DNA from: CAZTCJ01 sp964612085
GTDB taxonomy: Bacteria; Pseudomonadota; Alphaproteobacteria; JAJFIK01
DNA: 61,268 nucleotides
Reading direction: 5' to 3'
Assembly (NCBI GenBank): GCA_964612085.1
Contig: CAZTCJ010000014.1
Location: 1 to 61,268 of the forward strand
Shown: in pieces, positions 42,634-51,987 of the stretch
How positions within the stretch are numbered: the stretch's first letter is position 1
How the letters are laid out: every line of letters starts with the position of its first letter
Position numbers and translations under genes: made by a program
The notes under the pieces: generated by a model
What the model was told of the DNA's origin: nothing
Databases searched by the model: none
The model's input: only the letters and a program-made list of their open reading frames with translations

Positions 42634-44055
42634 ATGGCACAGGACCGATCGGACAAGTTGGCAGTGGTCCTGATCCACGGCATTGGCGAGCCGCGCCCGA
42701 TGGCGAATTTGCACACTTTTGTGAAGGCCGTCTGGACCACCAATGACAAGGTCAAACATAAGCACGCCAAGCCGGGCCTCTGGAGCAAGCCTCTCGAGCT
42801 GAGTGTGGATTATGAACTCCGCCGGCTGACGACCTCCAAGACGGCTTGGGATACCCGCATCGACTTTTTCGAGTTCTACTGGGCACATCTGATGCCGCGG
42901 GCGTCTATGGCCCAGCTCATCGGCTGGTTGCGCATGCTGGTGCTGCGCGATCCACGCAAACTACACCCGACTCTTATTCTAGGCTGGGTTTTGGTGATGA
43001 CGGCCTTTGCCATCGCCATATTCGTCACCGTCAAGAATGCCATTCCGCAGTTCCGGCAGGACGACACGCACGCTCTGGTCTCAGTTGCCTCTATCCTGGT
43101 GACCGCTGGAATCCTGCCGCTCGTGTACGGCTATCTGCGTTCCGGAGTGGGGGATGCCGCGCGCTACCTCAATCCGGCACCGGAAAATATTCAAGCCCGC
43201 CATGCCATCCGCTCCGCAGGCATCGACTTGCTCCGTAAACTGCATGAACGCGGCTATGGGCGCATTGTTGTCATGGGTTACAGCCTTGGGAGCATGATCG
43301 GCTATGACCTGATGACCCATGCCTTTCCGGAACTGGTGAAACCGGACGATCTGACGGCGGACAAGACGAAAGCTCTGGACGCACTAGAGGCGGCCGCCAC
43401 CGCTGAGACACCCATCAGCGATGAGGAATTTCAGAGGCTGCAACGGGCCTATGCGGCGGAACTGGCCGAGGCCGGCGCCACCTGGCGGGTCACGGATTTC
43501 GTTACCGTCGGCTGCCCACTGGTTTTCGCCCGCGAGCTGATGGCCCGAAACGCAACGGAGTTCGACGAAAAGGTGGAAAGCCGGGAATTTCCTGTCTGCC
43601 CGCCCCAGCTTGAAACCAGCACGCAGGCCGGCAAGGAGATACGGCGCTTTTCCTATCGCCGCGGCGCGAACGGATCTGTGCCCCACCATGCCGCCGTTTT
43701 CGGCCCCACCCGCTGGACCAATCTTTATTTCCCCATTCGCTGGATGGTGCTGGGCGATCCGCTGGCCGGGCCGCTGAAGCCGCTGTTCGGCAAAGGCGTG
43801 CGCGATATGCCGCTGAGCGAGGTCAAGAACGCACCGCCTTTCGGGCATACCCGCTACTGGACGGTACCGAAGCAAGGCACTGGAGCCAGTCCGCAGACCG
43901 TATCGCGACATATCAAAGGGTTGCGTGACGCGCTGCACTTTGACGATAAGGGTTTGCTCGCTGACAAAGGTCAGCCTAGGGATGAATCAGGCAGACGACG
44001 GGCTCCTGTCCACTCGAGCGGCCTTAACCATCCAACGCCAGGCCCATCTGGATGA
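42634..44055 (+). CDS. Membrane-associated alpha/beta hydrolase
   Basis: A 473-residue protein with an alpha/beta hydrolase core split by a membrane insertion. The first strand is KLAVVLIHGIGEPRPM. Two hydrophobic segments follow (LILGWVLVMTAFAIAIFVTV and ALVSVASILVTAGILPLVYGYL, about 135-195), then the nucleophile elbow IVVMGYSLGSMIGYDL with a G-x-S-x-G motif. A later VTVGCPLVFARELMA strand and GSVPHHAAVF segment may give the remaining triad. The ATG has GAGGGAAG upstream. The last 40 residues are low-complexity and may lie outside the fold. It stands alone and is convergent with a TonB receptor; the substrate (lipid or ester) is unknown. Confidence 0.75.
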   Translation: MAQDRSDKLAVVLIHGIGEPRPMANLHTFVKAVWTTNDKVKHKHAKPGLWSKPLELSVDYELRRLTTSKTAWDTRIDFFEFYWAHLMPRASMAQLIGWLRMLVLRDPRKLHPTLILGWVLVMTAFAIAIFVTVKNAIPQFRQDDTHALVSVASILVTAGILPLVYGYLRSGVGDAARYLNPAPENIQARHAIRSAGIDLLRKLHERGYGRIVVMGYSLGSMIGYDLMTHAFPELVKPDDLTADKTKALDALEAAATAETPISDEEFQRLQRAYAAELAEAGATWRVTDFVTVGCPLVFARELMARNATEFDEKVESREFPVCPPQLETSTQAGKEIRRFSYRRGANGSVPHHAAVFGPTRWTNLYFPIRWMVLGDPLAGPLKPLFGKGVRDMPLSEVKNAPPFGHTRYWTVPKQGTGASPQTVSRHIKGLRDALHFDDKGLLADKGQPRDESGRRRAPVHSSGLNHPTPGPSG

Positions 44056-44125
44056 CATTCGGCGGCAGACCAATCACCACCAGGATCAATCGATCCCAAA
44101 AGCCTTTGTGAGATGTCACAGGAAA

Positions 44126-44161
44126 GGAAGGCGCACCAGGTTGGATCCCGATGCGCCTTCC
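44126..44161. terminator. Bidirectional hairpin between convergent genes
   Basis: GGAAGGCGCA and TGCGCCTTCC form a perfect ten-base stem with a 16-base loop in the 130-base gap between the hydrolase and the TonB receptor. It lacks a clear T-run, but its position between convergent stops fits a terminator. Confidence 0.5.
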
Positions 44162-44185
44162 AGATCGCAGTAGTCGGCACGAAAA

Positions 44186-46789
44186 TTAGAACCGGACGGT
44201 GATCTCCCCGCCATAAGTGCGCGGCGCGCCTCGGGTCAGATAATCCTGATAGAACGCATTCAGATTCAGTCCGTAGACATAGTAGAACTCGTCCGTCAGA
44301 TTTCTGCCCCACAGGCTGAGCGCATAATGCTCCGCCTCGAAGGTCAGCCGGGCATTGGCAAGCCAGTAACTGGGATTGCCGCAGGCCAGTTCAGGCGTTG
44401 CCTGAAGTACGTTGAAGCCCGGCGCAGGTTGATCGCACGGATCCTGACCATAAGACCCAAACGGATCGAAGAAGTATTCACCCATATATTGGGCCTGGGC
44501 GTTCAAGATGAGCGCCTTGTCGTCCCGTTCCCACAAGGTCACATCGACACCGGCCGAGAAGGTCAGATCGGGTGCGTTCGGGAACTGATTACCGTTGATA
44601 TCGAGGGTCAGATTGCTGGGATCGGACGGATCCACCGCATTGCCGCTGTACTCGCTTTCCAGAACGCCGAGGGCGGCATTGACGGCCAGCCAGTCGGTGA
44701 CTTGGGCCACCAGCTCCGCCTCGGCGCCGTAAAGCTCGCCGTCCGCGCTGCGCAGGAATGACGTGGCCCCGACGATCTGGGCAATCTGCTGATTGCTGTA
44801 GTCGTAGTAGAAGCCGGCAACGTTCAACTGCACCCGATTGTCGAAGAGGCGCGATTTAAAACCGACCTCATAGGCGTTTACCGTCTCAGGTTCCACGAAG
44901 TAGACCTGCGACACATCCTGATAGGCAAGTGCGTTGAAAGTGCCTGCGCGATAGCCACGGCTGTAGCTGGCATAGACCATGATATCGTCCGTGACTTGAT
45001 AATCCGCGATGATGCGGCCCGTGAACTCGCCGGTGCTGTCGCTCTCAGAGATCCGGCCCACATCGGGATCGAACGGAAAACTGTAAGGCACGGTGGTCGC
45101 CAGCGGCGTCGTTCCATCAAGCGCAAACACTTTCGTGCGCGCGCCCTCAAGGCGCACCTCATCATAAGTGTACCGCACACCGAGGGTCAGGGAGAACCGG
45201 TCGGTTACGTCATACGTCGCCTCACCGAAGATGGCGACGGACGGACGGACGATGGAGAACTGCTGATTGGCCAGAATGGGCCCGAAAGGCGGCGCGCCGG
45301 CCGCTGCACAGGCCGCTTGCGCTTCGCCAGGAAAACCGCCGGGCGTGTTGTTGGCTTGAACGTCCGCATTGAAGGCGATCAGGGAGCGGCCGTCGAAAAA
45401 GCCGCCCGGATTGATCGTGATCGGATCACAGAACCCCGGATCGCCCGGCGTCAGAGTTGGATCGGCGGCAAAGGCCGGAATGACCGCCAGAGAATTAGTC
45501 TCGGCGATGGCGACATTGCCGAATTCGCCCGGCAGCCCCGCGCCCAGAAGCAATGGCCGGAGGAAGCCGAAGAAGTCGGGCTCGTTCTCCGTATAGATAT
45601 CGTCCTTGCCGTAATAAACGCCGCCGATCACCTGGAAGCGGTCGCCTGTATAGGTGGCACGCAGTTCCTGGTTGAAATTGATGCTTTCGGAGTAATAGCG
45701 GATGGCGCAGACATTGTTGGGCGAACCGTCGCAATCGAACGGTGCCAAGCGATATTCGGCAAGGTCATAACCGGTGATGGAGGTAAAGGTCCAGTTATCG
45801 AGCCCATATTCGAGCTTCAGGCTCAACCCTTGGGATGCCGTGAAATACTCGCCAGCCGTGTCGGCTTGCACTTCATCTTCTTCCAGCCGACGCCCGCCCA
45901 GTTCGGGCCGTGGCGCAAACCGGGAATACCCGCCCGCATCGGTGCGGCCTTCCAAATATCCGATCCCGTAGGGAAGATCCTGACGCGGTGTATTCTCCGC
46001 AATATAGGCTTTCAAGTCCGCCCTGAAGTTTTCAAACGGCTCGAAGCGCACATTGATCCGCGCCGCGACCGAATCGATCTGGGCGAAATCTTCCCGCAGG
46101 GTGGGATTAAAAGTATAGCCGTTATTCTCCGCATAGATCCCGGAAGCGCGGATACCCAAAACGCCTTCAATGGGCGTGACTTCAAGCGCGGCCTGGGCCC
46201 GGCGCAGGCCGAAATTGCCGCCACCCACGGTCAGATACCCGCTATGGCCTTCGAGCGATGGCTTGATGGTGATGAAGTTGATCGCGCCGCCCGTGGTGTT
46301 GCGCCCATAGAGCGTGCCTTGAGGCCCCCGCAGCACCTCGACCCGCTCCAGATCGTAAAGCTGCTGGCCGTGGCTCGCCCGGAAACTCTGATACACTTCG
46401 TCCACATAAACGCCGACGGGCGAGGCGGTGGCGGCGGAAAACTCATTTGCCACGGAAACACCGCGTAAGGAAAAATTGGGCTGGGTCGTGGAATAGGCCG
46501 ATGTGACCTGCAGGTTCGGCAGCGAGCCCATGAGATCGGACGTCTCAAAAATGCCCCGCGCTTGAAGCTCTTCTCCGGTGAATGCCGAAATCGCGATCGG
46601 GATGCTTTGCAGATCCTGCTCCACTCTTTGAGCGGTGACCACGATGCGTTCAAGCCCTTGGGATGCCGATGCGCCATCATTGGCGTCCTGCGCCAGTGCC
46701 GTGCCGCCTGAAAACGCAGCGAGAACCGCCAAAACGCTGGCACCAGAGCGCAGGGGTGCGTGTATTTCTTTCGTCAATCGAACCGTCAT
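44186..46789 (-). CDS. TonB-dependent receptor of the P450/phosphotransferase locus
   Basis: An 867-residue outer-membrane receptor. Signal peptide (SVLAVLAAFSGGTALAQ), TonB box region (LERIVVTAQRVEQ), plug motifs (SIPIAISAFTGEELQ, LRGVSVANEF, VEVLRGPQGTLYGRNTTGGAINFITIKP) and a full barrel ending RTYGGEITVRF are all present. This FecA-like type without SusD is the form that alphaproteobacteria use for hydrophobic organic compounds as well as siderophores and glycans. The ATG at 46789 has GGAGAGG upstream. It follows the dikinase-SDR fusion gene by 80 bases on the same strand, so it probably imports the substrate of that locus. Confidence 0.93.
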   Translation of the reverse strand: MTVRLTKEIHAPLRSGASVLAVLAAFSGGTALAQDANDGASASQGLERIVVTAQRVEQDLQSIPIAISAFTGEELQARGIFETSDLMGSLPNLQVTSAYSTTQPNFSLRGVSVANEFSAATASPVGVYVDEVYQSFRASHGQQLYDLERVEVLRGPQGTLYGRNTTGGAINFITIKPSLEGHSGYLTVGGGNFGLRRAQAALEVTPIEGVLGIRASGIYAENNGYTFNPTLREDFAQIDSVAARINVRFEPFENFRADLKAYIAENTPRQDLPYGIGYLEGRTDAGGYSRFAPRPELGGRRLEEDEVQADTAGEYFTASQGLSLKLEYGLDNWTFTSITGYDLAEYRLAPFDCDGSPNNVCAIRYYSESINFNQELRATYTGDRFQVIGGVYYGKDDIYTENEPDFFGFLRPLLLGAGLPGEFGNVAIAETNSLAVIPAFAADPTLTPGDPGFCDPITINPGGFFDGRSLIAFNADVQANNTPGGFPGEAQAACAAAGAPPFGPILANQQFSIVRPSVAIFGEATYDVTDRFSLTLGVRYTYDEVRLEGARTKVFALDGTTPLATTVPYSFPFDPDVGRISESDSTGEFTGRIIADYQVTDDIMVYASYSRGYRAGTFNALAYQDVSQVYFVEPETVNAYEVGFKSRLFDNRVQLNVAGFYYDYSNQQIAQIVGATSFLRSADGELYGAEAELVAQVTDWLAVNAALGVLESEYSGNAVDPSDPSNLTLDINGNQFPNAPDLTFSAGVDVTLWERDDKALILNAQAQYMGEYFFDPFGSYGQDPCDQPAPGFNVLQATPELACGNPSYWLANARLTFEAEHYALSLWGRNLTDEFYYVYGLNLNAFYQDYLTRGAPRTYGGEITVRF

Positions 46790-46869
46790 TGTGCCTCTCC
46801 TCCGCTGTGCACGGGTGCCGTTGGTGATTGCCGGCACATCCTTGTCGTCATCCCTCAAAATACCCGCGC

Positions 46870-49230
46870 CTAGACGGCGCAGAACCCGCCGTCTACGTTG
46901 TAAATACTGCCTGTACAGAACGATGCCTCGTCGCTTGCCAGAAACAGAGCGACACGGGCAACCTCGTCATTGGTGGCATAGCGCTTCATCGGGATCAGTT
47001 GCTCGAACTGGCCGCGCGCGGCGGACGGTTGATCCGGCGCCGCCTGTTTTTCGATCGAGCGCATCATGTCGTTATCGACCGGACAGGGCGCGATCAGATT
47101 GACGCGCACGCCGGTCTCGGCCAGCTCGACGGCGGCCGATTTGACGAGGCCGGCCAGTGCGTGCTTGCTTGCCACATAGGCCGACAGGCCCGGCACCGTC
47201 ACAAGGCTTGCCACCGATCCGGTCGCCACGATCGAGCCGCCGCCCGATTGCAGCATGGCTCCGGCGACATGCTTGAAGGTCAGCCAAGACCCCTTGATAT
47301 TGGTGGAATACACCGCATCGAAGTCTTCAGAAGACAGATCGAAAAAGGGTTTGATGGATCCTTCCGTTCCCGCATTGACCACGGCCACATCGATCCTGCC
47401 GAAAGCGTTTAGCGTGTCCGCGACGAAGCGGCCGACATCCTCTTCCCGGCCCACATCGGCGGCGCATATGGCAACCCGGCCAGACGCATCGAGACTGTCG
47501 CGCACGGCCTCGAGCTTGGCGGCGGTGCGCCCCACCAGCATCACCTTGGCGCCTTCTTCGAGAAATACTTCCGCCGTCCGCGTACCGATGCCGCCCGTGG
47601 CACCTGTGATCACGGCGACCTTGTCCTGAAGCCTGCCCATTTTTTTCGCCTTTCCGTTTGCAGACAGCTGCGGGGCCTGGTCCGCCGGATCGCGGTCGAG
47701 GCCGGCCCATTGCCGTATGGTCTGGATATAGGGATCGAGCACGGTCCGGGTTTCCACCGCCCCGGCCATGACCGTGCCCGCGCTGCCGTCGATGGTGATG
47801 ACGTCGCCTTCCCGGCAGACAAGGGGGCCTACGGAGAAGTGATCCTCGCCGATGACGAGCGCTTCGGCGCCGCAGACGGCAGGGATGCCCCAGGAGCGCG
47901 CGACGATCGCCGCATGGGACAATTGTCCGCCCAGGGACGTCAGGATGCCGCGGGACGCCCCCATGCCGTGCACATCCGCCGGAGAGGTTTCCCGGCGCAC
48001 CAGAATGACATCTGCCCCCTGATCGGCGAGATCGAGCGCCCGGTCCGGATCGAAAACGGCCTGCCCCGTGGCGATCCCAGGAGACGCGGGCACGCCGGTG
48101 GCCAGGGGTTTTTGCTGGGTGATGACTTCGTCCGCGCCTTGCGTATGGATGACATCCGGTGCCAGGCGCGCCAGGGCCTGCTCGCGGCTCAATGGAAAAT
48201 TGGGATCCTCCGCCTGTTCCACCGCGATGCGGGCTGCCGCCGCCGTACTGCGCTTGCCAACGCGCGATTGCAGGATCCACAGGCGCCCGGACTCGATCGT
48301 GAATTCCACATCCACCATATCGGCATAATGGCGCTCAAGTGTCCGGCCCGTTTGCTTAAGCTGGGTCCAGATATCCGGGAAACGCTCCGCCAGCACATCA
48401 AGGTCGAGTGTCTTATGGGTGCCCGAGACCACCTCTTCGCCTTGCGCCTTGATGATAAAATCACCGCACGGCACGTTTTCGCCCGTGGACGGATCACGTG
48501 AGAACAAAACGCCGGAGCCGGATCGTTCATCCAGATTGCCGAAGACCATGGCCTGAACGGTGACCGCCGTACCGCCCGATGTATCAAGGCCTTCCCTGCG
48601 GCGATAGGTGTCCACGCGCGAAGAGTTCCAGGAGCGGAACACCGCTTCGATACACAATACGAGTAAGGTCCGTGCATCGTCGACGGCGGCCTCGCCATAA
48701 GCAGCGCCGATCCGGGCGCGCAATGCCATGATTTCCCGGTCGAGCGCCGCGCTGTCCGCCGGCGGATCGGGATCGGTCTTGGGATCGGCGCCCATGACGA
48801 TGCGCACGAACATGGTGAGAAAGCGCCAATAGCACTGCCTGGCGAACCGCCAGTCATTGGTCAGGCCTGTGAGGCCGATCACCGTTTCGCCGGTCAGTCC
48901 CACATTCAGGACCGTATCCATCATGCCGGGCATGGAGACGGCCGCACCCGAGCGTACACTGACCAAAAGCGGCGCTTGCGGATCGCCATAGCGGCGCCCC
49001 AGGGACGCTCCGACCCGCTCCAGCCCGACCATAATCTCCTCAGTCTGGGCGAGACTGAGCCCGCCCCGGTCCAGAACGGACGCACACCAGGTCGACGGGA
49101 TCGTGAAACCGGGCGGCACCGGCAAGTCCAGATCCTGTGTCATGGCTGCGAGCCCGGCGCCCTTGCCGCCGAGCAGCGCGTTGAGCGCCTGGCCTTCCTT
49201 CGTATGCCGATGATCGAAGGGATACACCAT
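46870..49230 (-). CDS. PPDK/PEP-synthase-like ATP-grasp + phosphohistidine domains fused to a short-chain dehydrogenase
   Basis: One 786-codon frame joins two enzyme types. Residues 1-330 are the nucleotide-binding (ATP-grasp) part of pyruvate phosphate dikinase: NALLGGKGAGLAAM, PPGFTI, LLVSVRSGAAVSMPGMMDTVLNVG, SGVLFSRDPSTGE, and FTIESGRLWILQSR. Residues 375-500 are the swivelling phosphohistidine domain with GGQLSHAAIVARSWGIPAV (His439). The PEP/pyruvate barrel of true PPDK is missing. From 531 to 786 a complete SDR follows (TGATGGIG 542-549, Y685-x3-K689, VNLIAP). The frame is continuous. The next gene upstream, three bases away, encodes another phosphohistidine domain. The set recalls phenylphosphate synthase, where ATP phosphorylates a His and then a hydroxyl group; target here unknown. 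Confidence 0.88.
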   Translation of the reverse strand: MVYPFDHRHTKEGQALNALLGGKGAGLAAMTQDLDLPVPPGFTIPSTWCASVLDRGGLSLAQTEEIMVGLERVGASLGRRYGDPQAPLLVSVRSGAAVSMPGMMDTVLNVGLTGETVIGLTGLTNDWRFARQCYWRFLTMFVRIVMGADPKTDPDPPADSAALDREIMALRARIGAAYGEAAVDDARTLLVLCIEAVFRSWNSSRVDTYRRREGLDTSGGTAVTVQAMVFGNLDERSGSGVLFSRDPSTGENVPCGDFIIKAQGEEVVSGTHKTLDLDVLAERFPDIWTQLKQTGRTLERHYADMVDVEFTIESGRLWILQSRVGKRSTAAAARIAVEQAEDPNFPLSREQALARLAPDVIHTQGADEVITQQKPLATGVPASPGIATGQAVFDPDRALDLADQGADVILVRRETSPADVHGMGASRGILTSLGGQLSHAAIVARSWGIPAVCGAEALVIGEDHFSVGPLVCREGDVITIDGSAGTVMAGAVETRTVLDPYIQTIRQWAGLDRDPADQAPQLSANGKAKKMGRLQDKVAVITGATGGIGTRTAEVFLEEGAKVMLVGRTAAKLEAVRDSLDASGRVAICAADVGREEDVGRFVADTLNAFGRIDVAVVNAGTEGSIKPFFDLSSEDFDAVYSTNIKGSWLTFKHVAGAMLQSGGGSIVATGSVASLVTVPGLSAYVASKHALAGLVKSAAVELAETGVRVNLIAPCPVDNDMMRSIEKQAAPDQPSAARGQFEQLIPMKRYATNDEVARVALFLASDEASFCTGSIYNVDGGFCAV

Positions 49231-49233
49231 GAT

Positions 49234-50988
49234 TTACGACCCGATCTGCCTGACCGTGCCACGGGCACCGTCGATCTCGATCTCGCTGCCGTCGTCGATG
49301 CGCTCCGTCGCACCGTCGATGCCGACGACACACGGAATGCCCAGCTCGCGCGCCACAATCACCGCATGGCTGACCGTCGCGCCCACATTGACGACGACGC
49401 CGGAACAAGCGCTGAAAAGCGGGGTCCAGGAGGGATCCGTATAGGGCGCAACGAGAATATCGCCCGGCTCCAGATCGCCCGGTTCGGCCGCGTCCCGCAC
49501 GATGCGCGCGCGCCCCCTGGCGATGCCGGCGCAACCCGGCTGTCCCTGAAGAATTTCATCCGGCTGAAGACGGGCCCGCGCCGCGCCCCGCACTGGCCAG
49601 CCGGCAATGGGCGGCACCACGCGATCGACCACGAAGGGCGGCTCCCGTTCCGCGAGATAGGCTTCGTGCGCCTTACGGTCTGCGACGATGGCGGGCGCGG
49701 CTTCCGGATCGCTCAGCACACGGTCCCATTCATCATTGGTCAGATAGGCGAAATCCTGCGGCGTCTTGAAAATGCCGCGGGCGGTGAACCGCCGCCCCAG
49801 CTCCCACATGGGCAGACGCATCTCATGGGTGACCATGGCGCAGGAGGTGCGGGTACGCTCCCGTCCAGCAAAGAAGACCGCCGCCGCCCGGGCGGCCGCG
49901 TGCAACTGACCGATGGCCTCGTCGTTCCCAGAGAGGCGGGCCTCAATCTCCTTGATCGCCGCCTCCCGCGCCGCGACCCGTTCCTTGTTCTTGGCGCGGG
50001 GCGCTTCCGCGTCATATTGATGGCGCATCTTGCCGATCATGCCGAGGGGCGCGGCGGGATCGAGATCCCAGCATGCGCTGCGCATTTCCCATTCATTGGG
50101 ACCCCGGAAACCGAACTCATCCAGGAAGGCGTGGAAGCGCGCCGCGAAGTCCCGCTGGTCGGCATCGCCCCGTTCCAGCCGCTCCAGAAGGCCCTCCGTT
50201 CCCTGATCGAAGGCCTGCGCGATGCTCGGCAGAGAGCGGACCAGCCGCGACAGATCCCAGAGCGCCTGGGCCGGAAGGGCTGAATCCACATCACCGACAC
50301 CGGAGATGATATCGGCCATCAGGTCGGGCCGCCCTGCCGCCTCGCACAGTGCGCCGATGGCACCCGGCGGCACCATGGAGTGATAGGTCGCCATAATGTG
50401 CCGGGTCCAGAACCGGCCCCAATAGCCTTCAGCAATCGTCCGGCAGCGGTCCAGAAGATCTTTGTCGGACAAGGCCGTCAGATCGGGCCGCGCAGCACGC
50501 AAGTCATGAACTTCTTGACGCTGATCGCGCAACTCTTTCAGGTCTGGTGCGGACATGACCCAGCCGATCATCGCACCCAGACGCTCCGTATGGGCTGGCG
50601 ATTCATCCGCGGGCCGCGCTTCGTATGGCGTGATGCCGGGCTGGGAGCCGAAAAAACTCGCGTCAATCGCTTCCGGCGACAGGCCCGGCGCGCGCACGCC
50701 GAAAACCCGGCTCGCCGAAACGTTCAGATAGCCGTAGCCCCCGAATACGCCGAGCACGTCATGATCGCCATCTTCGAATTCGTCCGGATCGAAGGCCCCG
50801 ATATTCACATAAGCCTGGCGCCAGCCCGGGATGGCCAGCGGGATGCCCCAGACTGTCCAGGAAAAGGGCATGACGACGGTCGGAAAGACCTCGCCAATAT
50901 TGGCGCGCGTGTAAATCGGGAAATAGGGGCTTGGATCGCTGTCCACCACCCACCTTTTATGCGCATAGTCCGGCGTTTCCCCTACCAT
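49234..50988 (-). CDS. PEP-utilising-enzyme mobile (phosphohistidine) domain protein, phosphotransferase subunit
   Basis: A 584-residue protein. The long N-terminal and middle part (1-460) resembles the acceptor-binding half of rifampicin phosphotransferase/phenylphosphate-synthase-alpha type proteins: SPYFPIYTRANIGEVFPTVVMPFSWTVWG, then helical segments with FLDEFGFRGPNEWEM, a motif common in that group. The C-terminus (about 465-584) is a swivelling domain: GCAGIARGRARIV, GDILVAPYTDPSWTPLFS, and GATVSHAVIVARELGIPCVVG with the phospho-acceptor His541. It has no ATP-grasp domain, so the adjacent fusion protein would supply the phosphoryl group. It is the first gene of the minus-strand unit and faces the TetR gene across two palindromes. 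Confidence 0.85.
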   Translation of the reverse strand: MVGETPDYAHKRWVVDSDPSPYFPIYTRANIGEVFPTVVMPFSWTVWGIPLAIPGWRQAYVNIGAFDPDEFEDGDHDVLGVFGGYGYLNVSASRVFGVRAPGLSPEAIDASFFGSQPGITPYEARPADESPAHTERLGAMIGWVMSAPDLKELRDQRQEVHDLRAARPDLTALSDKDLLDRCRTIAEGYWGRFWTRHIMATYHSMVPPGAIGALCEAAGRPDLMADIISGVGDVDSALPAQALWDLSRLVRSLPSIAQAFDQGTEGLLERLERGDADQRDFAARFHAFLDEFGFRGPNEWEMRSACWDLDPAAPLGMIGKMRHQYDAEAPRAKNKERVAAREAAIKEIEARLSGNDEAIGQLHAAARAAAVFFAGRERTRTSCAMVTHEMRLPMWELGRRFTARGIFKTPQDFAYLTNDEWDRVLSDPEAAPAIVADRKAHEAYLAEREPPFVVDRVVPPIAGWPVRGAARARLQPDEILQGQPGCAGIARGRARIVRDAAEPGDLEPGDILVAPYTDPSWTPLFSACSGVVVNVGATVSHAVIVARELGIPCVVGIDGATERIDDGSEIEIDGARGTVRQIGS

Positions 50989-51092
50989 AGACGTCCCCCG
51001 CGCCGATCCTGACGGGTCCGCTCTTTGTCGCGGCGGCTCTCATCGCGCGGCCTGGGCCGAAAGCCCATCACGGTCGCGCGATCCGGCAAGAT

Positions 51093-51146
51093 CTGACATT
51101 GATGTCAGGTTTTCATTGAGCTAACGTCATCCTCACATTGATGTCA
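51093..51146. promoter_or_regulatory. Two TetR-type operator palindromes in the divergent promoter region
   Basis: CTGACAT-TG-ATGTCAG (51093-51108) is a perfect 7+7 palindrome around TG. A second copy, TCACAT-TG-ATGTCA (51133-51146), differs at one arm position; the centres are 39 bases apart. Both lie in the 285-base gap between the phosphotransferase gene (start 50988) and the TetR gene (start 51274). A TetR dimer binding here could control both directions. I did not find further copies in the window. Confidence 0.7.
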
Positions 51147-51273
51147 AGAAATGGCGGGTGTTTGGCTGTTCTTGTCGCGGTTTGGACGCTGTTGCTGCGC
51201 TGCAGAACGGGCTCAAATGGCGGGCATGCTTTGCATGCAGATAAAGGACAAGACCTGTGATCCGGGGAGAGGC

Positions 51274-51987
51274 ATGACCATCGTCAAAGACTTGCTCACT
51301 GGGATCGACCGCTCCCTGCCCAAGACGAAGCGGGGCCAGAAGACGCGCGCCAAACTGCTCGAGGCGGCGGTTTCCGTTTTCGGCGAAACCGGCGTTGAAG
51401 GGGCGTCCGTGGCTTTGATCGCGGAGCGCGCGGGCGTCGCCCATGGCAGTTTCTACAATTACTTTCAGGACCTGGACGATATTCTCGTGACCGTCCTGTT
51501 GTCTTTGTACCAGGATCTTCGGGAAGGCTCCGGCGAAACGGCTGCGCGCCAGGCGAGCACGCGGCGGGACATTTTGATCGAGAATGCGACTGCCTTCTTC
51601 CGGCGCTACGCCCAACGCCGTCATCTGATGCGGCTGGCGCGGGAAGCGGCCGCCCGGCCCGATTCCGGAACCTTCGTGGAGATCTGGCTCGAACTGAGGC
51701 GTCTTTTCATCGACCGGACCCAGAACTGGATCGAACGGCTTCAGCAAACCGGCGAAATCCCGCCCGGCCGCGACGCCGATCTTCTCGCCGAAGCGCTCGG
51801 GGCCATGAACGAACAATTGGCCTACGTCCATATTTGCCTGCCGACGATCCCGCCTTCGGCAGAACGCATCGAAGAACTCGGCCGGATCTGCGGCGATATC
51901 TGGTATGCCGCGATCTTTCTGGGCGACACGCCAAGCGCGGCTGATACGTCCGCGGCCTCGCTCCTTGACACACAAGGGCGAGACTGA
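51274..51987 (+). CDS. TetR-family regulator of the P450/phosphotransferase divergent locus
   Basis: A 237-residue TetR protein. The DNA-binding domain is RAKLLEAAVSVFGETGVEGASVALIAERAGVAHGSFYNYFQDLDDIL (about 27-75). The ligand domain contains FRRYAQRRHLMRLAREAA. The ATG at 51274 follows a GGGGAGAGG site; an earlier in-frame start at 51151 would add 41 residues rich in Cys and lacks a ribosome site. Its stop overlaps the P450 start (TGATG). The twin palindromes upstream are the likely operators, so it probably represses itself, the P450 operon and the opposing TonB/phosphotransferase operon until the substrate appears. Confidence 0.88.
   Translation: MTIVKDLLTGIDRSLPKTKRGQKTRAKLLEAAVSVFGETGVEGASVALIAERAGVAHGSFYNYFQDLDDILVTVLLSLYQDLREGSGETAARQASTRRDILIENATAFFRRYAQRRHLMRLAREAAARPDSGTFVEIWLELRRLFIDRTQNWIERLQQTGEIPPGRDADLLAEALGAMNEQLAYVHICLPTIPPSAERIEELGRICGDIWYAAIFLGDTPSAADTSAASLLDTQGRD

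Noticed and set aside
51133..51975. A minus-strand open frame opposite the TetR gene of the P450 locus
   Set aside because: The plus strand has a complete TetR domain and coupled P450 start; the minus frame has no motif.
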